Part shown: positions 5,900-10,555 of the stretch, in pieces
Layout of the letters: each line of letters begins with the position of its first letter
Position numbering within the stretch: position 1 is the first letter of the stretch
DNA from: an uncultured Chloroflexota bacterium
Lineage (GTDB): Bacteria > Chloroflexota > Limnocylindria > Limnocylindrales > CSP1-4
Reading direction: 5' to 3'
DNA length: 10,555 nucleotides
NCBI GenBank assembly: GCA_903928275.1
Contig: CAIYQJ010000127.1
Coordinates: 1-10,555, forward strand
Position numbers and translations under genes: made by a program
The notes under the pieces: generated by a model
What the model was told of the DNA's origin: nothing
The model's input: the letters and a program-made list of their open reading frames with translations, nothing else
Databases searched by the model: none

Positions 5900-6950
5900 C
5901 CTCCTCGCGCTCCACTTCCTCGCGCGTGGCCGGCTCCAGGTGCGGCAGCCGGGTGTCCCCGACGTTCGGGACGAACGACGCGGCGAGCGAGGTCCGGACG
6001 GCCTCCTCCTGCTCCGCGAGCGTGAGGATCCCCAGGCGACCGAGCGTGGCCATCTCGTCGCGGATGTACGTCTTGAGCATCTCCGGCCCGTCGGTGTTGA
6101 CCGTGAACCGGACCTCGTTCCGCCGGAACGTGTCGTAGATCCAGCGCAGCTCGTCCCAGCCGGACACGACCCGCGTGTTGATGTTGGACGTGGGGCAGGT
6201 CTCCAGGACGATGCCGCGGTCGCGGATCATCGCCATCGTCCGCGGGTCGTACGCCGCCTTCACGCCATGCCCGATGCGGTCCGGCTCCAGCTCCTCGACG
6301 ACCTCCGCGATCTCCTCCACCGGCCCGGACTCGCCCGTGTGGACCGTGAGCCCGAGCCCGAACCCGCGCGCCCGGCGGAACAGGCGCGCGTAGTCGCGCG
6401 GCCGGAAGGACGCGGACTCGGGACCGGCGATGTCCACGCCCACGACGCCGCGGTCGCGCCACGCGATCGCCTTCTCCGCGATGATCTCGTTGAGCTCGAA
6501 CGGGAAGGTGCGGTCCAGGCAGAGGATGAGGCCCGGCTTCACCGGGTACTCGAGCGTGGCACGGTCCATGCCGCGGACCGCCGCCGCCACGATGTGGTCC
6601 AGGTCCTGCTCGCCGCCGCGGTTGCGCTTCATCGGGTTGAAGCGCAGCTCCACCGTCGTGACGTTGTTCTTCCGGTACGCGCCACCGACCACCTCGTAGA
6701 CCGACCGCTCCACCGCGAACGGCGACGACTGGATGAGCTCGGTCCAGTGGAACAGCTCGAGGTACCCGTCGAACGAGCGCCCGCGCCGGCTCGAGACGGT
6801 GATCATGTCCCGGAACTGCCAGTAGTCCTTCGTCGGGAGCCGGATGCCCTGGGCGTGCGCGATCCCCCACATGATGGCGGGCGTCACGGCGCCCCCGAGA
6901 TGGCAGTGGAGCTCGGCGAGCGCGACGGAGCGGGCTAGCTGGGGAGCCAT
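5895..6950 (-). CDS. Adenosine deaminase family (COG1816) amidohydrolase, substrate uncertain
   Basis: This 351-residue zinc hydrolase has the adenosine deaminase fold and motifs in order: H15 and H17 in ELHCHLGG, VDIAGPES (172-179), HTGE with H204 and proton-shuttling E207, RIGHG with H228, CPTSN (252-256), and D287 in NTDGPEM. All metal ligands and catalytic residues are present, so it should be active, probably deaminating a purine-type substrate in the cytoplasm. Two residues that contact substrate in classical adenosine deaminases differ: HLDG is HLGG, and the second Asp of NTDDP is Gly. The substrate may therefore not be adenosine. The ATG at 6950 is chosen because the family begins there and a TATCCT box ends six bases upstream (leaderless). 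It is monocistronic and divergent from the ABC importer. Confidence 0.82.
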   Translation of the reverse strand: MAPQLARSVALAELHCHLGGAVTPAIMWGIAHAQGIRLPTKDYWQFRDMITVSSRRGRSFDGYLELFHWTELIQSSPFAVERSVYEVVGGAYRKNNVTTVELRFNPMKRNRGGEQDLDHIVAAAVRGMDRATLEYPVKPGLILCLDRTFPFELNEIIAEKAIAWRDRGVVGVDIAGPESASFRPRDYARLFRRARGFGLGLTVHTGESGPVEEIAEVVEELEPDRIGHGVKAAYDPRTMAMIRDRGIVLETCPTSNINTRVVSGWDELRWIYDTFRRNEVRFTVNTDGPEMLKTYIRDEMATLGRLGILTLAEQEEAVRTSLAASFVPNVGDTRLPHLEPATREEVEREEA

Positions 6951-6956
6951 CGACGG

Positions 6957-6962
6957 AGGATA
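6957..6962 (-). promoter_or_regulatory. -10 box for the deaminase gene, probably leaderless
   Basis: TATCCT on the minus strand ends six bases before the ATG at 6950, so transcription should begin at or next to the start codon. No -35 match is evident at the usual distance. Confidence 0.5.
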
Positions 6963-6995
6963 CCGCGCCCCGCGCGTCGGGCGCGGTGGTCGAGG

Positions 6996-7024
6996 TTGCG
7001 AGCGCAAGCACGGCGCGGTAGGCT
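6996..7024 (+). promoter_or_regulatory. Promoter of the amino-acid ABC importer operon
   Basis: TTGCGA (6996-7001) and TAGGCT (7019-7024) are separated by exactly 17 bases, a good sigma70-type promoter. Transcription would begin near 7031 and give a leader of about 68 bases ending in GGAGGAGG before the ATG at 7099. It is divergent from the deaminase promoter. Confidence 0.7.
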
Positions 7025-7098
7025 CCGCCGGTGCCGAACGGCTCGTCGCGCGCCCTCCACCGGGCCGGACGCAGGACCGCGGCACGGAGGAGGTATTC

Positions 7099-8007
7099 AT
7101 GCGCGTGTCCATCCCGCGCGCCGCCGCACTGGCGGGCGCCGTCCTGTTCCTCGTCGGCGCGTGTTCGAGCGCTGCGACGCCCGCTCCGACCGCGGCTCCC
7201 TCCGCGGCAGCTCCGAGCGCGGCCGCTCCGTCCGCGGCGGCTCCGAGCGCGGCGGCGATCGCCGTGCCGGACGCCATCAAGGCGGCCGGCAAGCTCGTGT
7301 GGTGCGTCGACGTCTCGTACCCGCCGGAGGAGTTCTACGCGGCCGACGGCACGACCGCCCAGGGCTCCGACGTCGACATCGCGACGGAGATCGGCAAGCG
7401 CTTCGGCGTGACGACCGAGATCGACAACACCGGCTTCGACGGGATCATCCCGGCGCTCACGGCCAAGAAGTGCGACCTGATCATCAGCGGGATGAACGAC
7501 ACGCCCGAGCGGGCCAAGCAGGTCGACTTCGTGGACTACCTGAAGGTCGGCCAGGGCATCCTCGTCCCCGTCGGCAACCCCAAGAACATCAAGACCCTCC
7601 AGGACCTGTCGGGCAAGACCGTCGCCGTCCAGCTCGGGACCACGAACAAGGACGCGCTCGACGCCGAGAACGTCACGCTCAAGGCCGCCGGCAAGGCGCC
7701 GATCGAGATCCAGACGTTCCAGGCCGACACGGATGCCTTCCAGCAGCTGGCGCTCGGCCGCGTCGACGCGTTCTCCACCGACTCGCCCGTCGTCGCCTAC
7801 TACAACGCGCAGCCGGCGAACGCGGGCAAGTACGAGGTCGCGGGCACCCCCATCTCGCCGATCCCGATCGGCATCGCGGTCCGCAAGGACGAGACGGCGC
7901 TCAAGGCCGCCGTGACCGCCGCCCTCGACGCCATGTACGCCGACGGCTCGATGAAGTCGATCGTCGACAAGTGGGGCATGACGAACGCGGTCGTGTTCCT
8001 GAAGTAG
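7099..8007 (+). CDS. Polar-amino-acid ABC importer, solute-binding lipoprotein
   Basis: This 302-residue extracytoplasmic receptor belongs to the PAAT family (solute-binding family 3, PF00497). It has a lipoprotein signal peptide with lipobox VGAC (Cys22), then an Ala/Pro/Ser linker of about 30 residues, then the two-lobe binding domain from about residue 54. Typical signs are YPPEEF near the ligand site, GSDVDIATEIGKRFG, ISGMNDTPERAKQVDFV with the Arg that usually binds the ligand carboxylate, and a late DAFSTDSPVVAYY with the Asp that usually binds the amino group. It delivers an amino acid to the permease; the exact ligand cannot be read. The ATG at 7099 has a very strong GGAGGAGG five bases upstream. 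A hairpin after its stop may raise its level relative to the permease. Confidence 0.93.
   Translation: MRVSIPRAAALAGAVLFLVGACSSAATPAPTAAPSAAAPSAAAPSAAAPSAAAIAVPDAIKAAGKLVWCVDVSYPPEEFYAADGTTAQGSDVDIATEIGKRFGVTTEIDNTGFDGIIPALTAKKCDLIISGMNDTPERAKQVDFVDYLKVGQGILVPVGNPKNIKTLQDLSGKTVAVQLGTTNKDALDAENVTLKAAGKAPIEIQTFQADTDAFQQLALGRVDAFSTDSPVVAYYNAQPANAGKYEVAGTPISPIPIGIAVRKDETALKAAVTAALDAMYADGSMKSIVDKWGMTNAVVFLK
7201..7254 (+). repeat. 30-bp tandem repeat encoding the Ala-Pro-Ser linker
   Basis: Two copies with a 30-bp period (7201-7224 and 7231-7254) differ at two of 24 compared bases. They encode part of four AAPSA units in the linker between the lipid anchor and the binding domain. Linker length could vary by slippage here. 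Confidence 0.7.
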
Positions 8008-8034
8008 CCTTCTCCATCGCGCCCTGGGCGATCG

Positions 8035-8070
8035 CAAGGTGGACGGGTCGGGTCCGATCCGTCCACCTTG
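8035..8070 (+). promoter_or_regulatory. Intercistronic hairpin between binding protein and permease
   Basis: CAAGGTGGACGG (8035-8046) pairs perfectly with CCGTCCACCTTG (8059-8070). The inner bases extend the stem by a G-U and three more pairs to a tetraloop, about 16 pairs in all. No U-run follows, and AAGGA with the permease GTG lies 8-20 bases on. The position suggests partial termination or protection of the upstream mRNA, which raises binding protein over membrane components. Confidence 0.7.
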
Positions 8071-8089
8071 CCGCTAGAAGGATGATGCG

Positions 8090-8941
8090 GTGAACCTGCT
8101 CCCCTTCGTCGCGACGGCGAACAGCTCCTTCCAGTTCGACATCGGCTGGTTCATCCACTTCGTCTTTCCGCCGTCCCCAGCCCTCCTCGGCGGCCTGGCG
8201 ATCACGATCTATGTCGCGGTCATCGCCCAGGCCGTCGGCGTCGTCCTCGGCGTCCTGTCTGCGCTGGCCGGGATGTCGCGCAGCCGGGTCCTGCGCGGAA
8301 TCAGCGGCCTCTACGTCTGGTTCTTCCGCGGGACGCCGCTCCTCGTCCAGCTGTTCCTCGTCTACTTCGGCACGCCATACCTGTTCGGCGGGATCGACCT
8401 GTTCCCGAACCACGTGGGGCTGGTGGGGCTCGACATCAAGGGGGCGGTCCTCGCCGGCATCGTCGCCTTCTCGGTGAACGAGGGTGCGTACATGAGCGAG
8501 ATCGTCCGGGCCGGCATCCTCTCGATCGACCCCGGACAGACGGAGGCGGCCAAGTCGCTCGGCATGACGTATCGGCTGACGATGATGCGGATCGTCCTCC
8601 CGCAGGCGCTCCGCGTCATCATCCCCCCCCTCGGGAACGAGTTCAACAACATGCTGAAGACGACGTCGCTCCTCTCGGTCATCGCCGTGGAGGAGATCTT
8701 CCGCGTGGCGCAGGCCGCGAACTCCGCGAGCTTCAAGACGTTCGAGGCGTTCCTCGGCGTCGCGCTGTACTACCTCGCCCTCACCACGATCTGGAGCGCG
8801 ATCCAGGGCGTCATCGAGCGACGGCTCGGCGTGAGCCAGGCCGGCGGCCAGCAGGCCTCGTTCTGGAGCCGCATGTTCGGGTTCGCGCGTCGGACGACCG
8901 GGACCGCCGAGGTCGAAGTGCCCAGCAGCGGGGGCCACTGA
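8090..8941 (+). CDS. Polar-amino-acid ABC importer, permease
   Basis: This 283-residue inner-membrane permease is of the HisM/GlnP type. Hydrophobic segments lie at about 33-60, 82-100, 117-140, 192-210 and 219-242. The family signature RGTPLLVQLFLVYFG is at 80-94. The cytoplasmic EAA loop, which docks on the ATPase, begins EAAKSLGM (152-159) and continues to PQALR. The C-terminal 40 residues are a polar tail. The start is a GTG at 8090, supported by AAGGA seven bases upstream. Only one permease gene is present, so it should act as a homodimer. Its TGA overlaps the ATPase ATG by one base, so the two are coupled. Confidence 0.93.
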   Translation: MNLLPFVATANSSFQFDIGWFIHFVFPPSPALLGGLAITIYVAVIAQAVGVVLGVLSALAGMSRSRVLRGISGLYVWFFRGTPLLVQLFLVYFGTPYLFGGIDLFPNHVGLVGLDIKGAVLAGIVAFSVNEGAYMSEIVRAGILSIDPGQTEAAKSLGMTYRLTMMRIVLPQALRVIIPPLGNEFNNMLKTTSLLSVIAVEEIFRVAQAANSASFKTFEAFLGVALYYLALTTIWSAIQGVIERRLGVSQAGGQQASFWSRMFGFARRTTGTAEVEVPSSGGH

Positions 8942-9750
8942 TGAGCGTGAACATCCTCGACGCCATCGGCGGACTGCCGCGCCCGGAGACGGACACGGTC
9001 GTGGAGGCGACCGCAGTGGAGAAGTGGTTCGGCAAGCTCCACGTCCTCAAGGGCGTCTCGCTGACGGTGAAGCGCCGGGAGGTCGTCGTCGTCATCGGCG
9101 CCTCGGGCTCCGGCAAGACCACGTTCATCCGGTGCATCAACCACCTGGAGAAGATCCAGAAGGGCCGGATCTTCGTGAACGGGCACCTCATCGGCTACCG
9201 CGAGGAGAGCGGGAAGCTCGTCGAGGACAAGGAGCGCAACATCGCGAAGCAGCGCCAGGAGATCGGGATGGTCTTCCAGCGCTTCAACCTGTTCCCGCAC
9301 ATGACCGTGCTCGACAACATCACCGAGGCGCCGATGAAGGTCCGCGGCGTGCCGAAGGACGAGGCGGTCACGACCGGCCGTGCGCTCCTCGCCCGCGTGG
9401 GCCTTTCCATGAAGGAAGCGGTCTATCCCTCACAGCTGTCCGGCGGCCAGCAGCAGCGCGTGGCGATCGCGCGCGCTCTCGCGATGAAGCCGGCGCTGCT
9501 CCTCTTCGACGAGCCCACGAGCGCCCTCGACCCGGAGATGATCGGCGAGGTCCTCGACGTCATGAAGGAGCTCGCGATCGAGGGGATGACGATGATCGTC
9601 GTCAGCCACGAGATGGGCTTCGCCCGCGAGGTGGCGGACCGCGTCGTCATGATGGACGACGGTCGGATCATCGAGGAAGGGACACCGGAGCACTTCTTCA
9701 CCGCGCCCCAGCACGAGCGGACGAAGGCGTTCCTCAGCAAGATCCTGTAG
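8941..9750 (+). CDS. Polar-amino-acid ABC importer, ATPase
   Basis: This 269-residue cytoplasmic nucleotide-binding subunit (GlnQ/HisP type) powers the importer. It carries every ABC motif: aromatic A-loop WF at 29-30, Walker A GASGSGKTT (53-61), Q-loop Q113 in VFQRFNLFPHMTV, signature LSGGQQQR (166-173), Walker B LLLFDEP with catalytic E191, D-loop SALD (194-197) and switch H223 in VVSHEMGFA. The end EGTPEHFF...AFLSKIL is typical of amino-acid importers. Residues 84-103 form a charged insert common in HisP-like proteins. The ATG overlaps the permease stop, with GGGGG six bases upstream. It is the last gene of the operon; no strong terminator follows. Confidence 0.95.
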   Translation: MSVNILDAIGGLPRPETDTVVEATAVEKWFGKLHVLKGVSLTVKRREVVVVIGASGSGKTTFIRCINHLEKIQKGRIFVNGHLIGYREESGKLVEDKERNIAKQRQEIGMVFQRFNLFPHMTVLDNITEAPMKVRGVPKDEAVTTGRALLARVGLSMKEAVYPSQLSGGQQQRVAIARALAMKPALLLFDEPTSALDPEMIGEVLDVMKELAIEGMTMIVVSHEMGFAREVADRVVMMDDGRIIEEGTPEHFFTAPQHERTKAFLSKIL

Positions 9751-9790
9751 CGACGGCGGCGGCTCGGAGCGCGACGCTGGATACGACCCC

Positions 9791-9817
9791 GGGGACCGGC
9801 TGCGAGGTCCGGACCCC
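9791..9817 (+). terminator. Possible hairpin after the ABC importer operon
   Basis: GGGGACCGG (9791-9799) and CCGGACCCC (9809-9817) can pair with one mismatch around a nine-base loop, 40 bases after the ATPase stop. There is no U-run. It may slow or end transcription of the importer operon. Confidence 0.3.
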
Positions 9818-9881
9818 ACGCGCCGCCAGCCCTCGAGCACGGGGACCGGCCTGACGATCGGCGGACTCGACCCCGAGGTCC

Positions 9882-9961
9882 TATCCGGCGACACCGGCCC
9901 CCGCCGCAGTCCCCGGGGCGATATCCGGCGACCCGGGTGGCATCGGCAGTCCCCGGGAAGA
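9882..9961. repeat. Degenerate 40-bp tandem repeat, two units
   Basis: Units 9882-9921 and 9922-9961 match at 30 of 40 positions. Each begins TATCCGGCGAC and carries CAGTCCCCGGG near its end; the middle has drifted. The stretch from 9751 to 10038 holds no convincing gene, only this repeat, the preceding hairpin and the promoter of the small membrane protein. Confidence 0.65.
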
Positions 9962-9979
9962 TGCGCGGCGGTCGGCGCG

Positions 9980-9985
9980 TAGACT
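9980..9985 (+). promoter_or_regulatory. Candidate -10 box for the small membrane protein gene
   Basis: TAGACT, the same hexamer seen before dgcN and DUF1015, would start transcription near 9992 and leave a leader of about 47 bases. No good -35 is visible. Confidence 0.4.
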
Positions 9986-10038
9986 CAGGCACGACCGCCG
10001 CTCGTCGGCCTGCCTGGACCCGCTTCGGAGTGCCCGGG

Positions 10039-10245
10039 ATGCGCGTCCTTCTCCTCATCATCGGTCTCGTCGGGGTCGGCGTGTTCGTGCTCGGGCCGGA
10101 CACGAGCCTCGGCCCGGCTGCGCTCGTCGTCGGGGTGGCCCTGGTCGGGGTCAGCGGTACCGCCTGGCTGGTCCGCGAGCGACGCCGCGAGAAGGGGGCA
10201 CCCTCGACGCGGGGTGACGGCGGCCGGGCCGATCCTCCCATATAG
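10039..10245 (+). CDS. Small two-helix membrane protein (68 aa)
   Basis: The start at 10039 is preferred over the in-frame ATG at 9937 because GGAG lies eight bases upstream, hydrophobicity begins at once (MRVLLLIIGLVGVGVFVLG), and the longer N-terminus is non-descript and overlaps the repeat and -10 box. Two transmembrane segments are expected at about residues 3-19 and 25-46, joined by a short PDTSLGP turn. A positive patch RERRREKG follows, and then a polar, disordered tail. The positive-inside rule puts the C-terminus in the cytoplasm. I do not recognise a family. It stands alone behind the importer operon with its own candidate promoter. Coding status is likely but not certain. Confidence 0.55.
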   Translation: MRVLLLIIGLVGVGVFVLGPDTSLGPAALVVGVALVGVSGTAWLVRERRREKGAPSTRGDGGRADPPI

Positions 10246-10528
10246 CGTCCGGGGCGCTGCTATCCACGCTGGCGCCATTCCGGATCGCATCGATCAGGGC
10301 ACTGCGCTGCCCCTGAGGACCTGATCGCCCCCGGTGATCGTCGGGGACGATGCGCGGCGGTGGACCCGCTTGCAGTCCGCCCGCCGCGCCCCGGCCGTGC
10401 CGGATACCAGCGCCCCGGGCGCTATCCGGCGCCCCACGGGCCCGCACGCGCGCGTGCTGCCGCGTCGCTGACGCCGGCGCGTCGCCCGATCGCCCCCGTC
10501 GGCTCCCCGCCCGCCCGGCCGCCCGGCC
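10246..10528. other. Non-coding, structured GC-rich stretch
   Basis: I see no supported gene in this 283-bp stretch; open frames here are Arg/Pro/Ala-rich and lack ribosome sites. It contains GATCAGG (10292-10298) facing CCTGATC (10320-10326), with an inner pair GGGCA/TGCCC. It also holds a segment resembling 9960-10024 and the compound hairpin at 10399-10430. It separates the small membrane protein gene from the minus-strand gene at the right edge. Confidence 0.5.
10399..10430. repeat. Compound inverted repeat carrying TATCCGGC
   Basis: The outer arms GCCGGAT (10399-10405) and ATCCGGC (10424-10430) enclose the inner arms AGCGCC (10409-10414) and GGCGCT (10418-10423), with a three-base bulge on one side and a three-base loop. 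One arm shares TATCCGGCG with the 40-bp repeat units at 9882 and 9922. It could fold on either strand downstream of either flanking gene. No U-run follows. Confidence 0.5.
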
Positions 10529-10555
10529 TCAGCTCAGCGCCGCGACCACGTAGTC
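10529..10555 (-). CDS. C-terminal end of a minus-strand gene (runs off right edge)
   Basis: The last 27 bases read on the minus strand as DYVVAALS followed by TGA at 10531-10529, with G or C at each third position as in the real genes here. This fits the tail of a protein entering from the right, but eight codons are too few to identify it or to be sure it is coding. Confidence 0.3.
   Translation of the reverse strand, partial: DYVVAALS

Noticed and set aside
6951..7292. N-terminal extension of the deaminase frame to an upstream ATG at 7292
   Set aside because: The extra residues are antisense to the binding-protein linker and leader and look non-coding. The family starts at the ATG at 6950, which has a fitting -10 box.
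5749..8037. 762-codon minus-strand open frame across deaminase, importer promoter and binding protein
   Set aside because: It is a shadow of three well-supported genes, with Arg/Gly-rich composition and no domain.
9882..9961. CRISPR array
   Set aside because: There are only two units, joined without spacers, with similarity at both ends of each unit and drift in the middle; no cas gene is present.
10151..10447. 98-codon minus-strand open frame
   Set aside because: It overlaps the small membrane protein gene and the structured non-coding stretch, lacks a ribosome site, and has Arg/Gly/Pro-rich shadow composition.

Overview
The window is chromosomal DNA of a very high-GC bacterium with densely packed genes and G/C at nearly every third codon position. 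The solute-binding lipoprotein has an Ala/Pro/Ser-rich linker, promoters look sigma70-like with TA-rich -10 boxes ending in CT, and two genes appear to be leaderless. I read this as an uncultured Chloroflexota-type organism (Limnocylindria or a relative); that taxonomic guess rests on overall style, not on a marker gene. Nothing indicates a phage, plasmid, insertion sequence, CRISPR array or defence island.

Left half, mostly minus strand. A gene fragment runs off the left edge (1-149). It is preceded by about 265 bp of non-coding DNA holding a hairpin, a dyad and four DnaA-box-like GTCCAC cores. Next, reading against the numbering, come a DgcN-like DUF1611 protein and a DgcA-like enolase-superfamily epimerase that overlap by ATGA. 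Together they fit D-glutamate use through N-acetylation and racemisation. Upstream of them lies a tRNA-Glu(CUC) with its own promoter and a hairpin terminator. Further upstream is a two-gene unit: a DUF1015 protein followed, one base after its stop, by an alpha/beta-hydrolase whose nucleophile serine position is glycine.

Middle. A small predicted lipoprotein (+) is divergent from the DUF1015 gene and convergent with an adenosine-deaminase-family gene (-). That deaminase keeps the zinc and catalytic residues but has Gly at two positions that bind substrate in classical adenosine deaminases.

Right half, plus strand. A complete polar-amino-acid ABC importer follows: solute-binding lipoprotein, permease and ATPase. 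It has a strong promoter and a long perfect hairpin between the first two genes, which probably sets a higher level of the binding protein. After it come GC-rich non-coding DNA with a degenerate 40-bp tandem repeat, a 68-residue two-helix membrane protein, more structured non-coding DNA with related TATCCGG motifs, and the last codons of a minus-strand gene at the right edge.

A possible shared theme is amino-acid uptake and use (importer, DgcN/DgcA). The two sets are 4.5 kb apart on opposite strands, so a functional link is only an inference.
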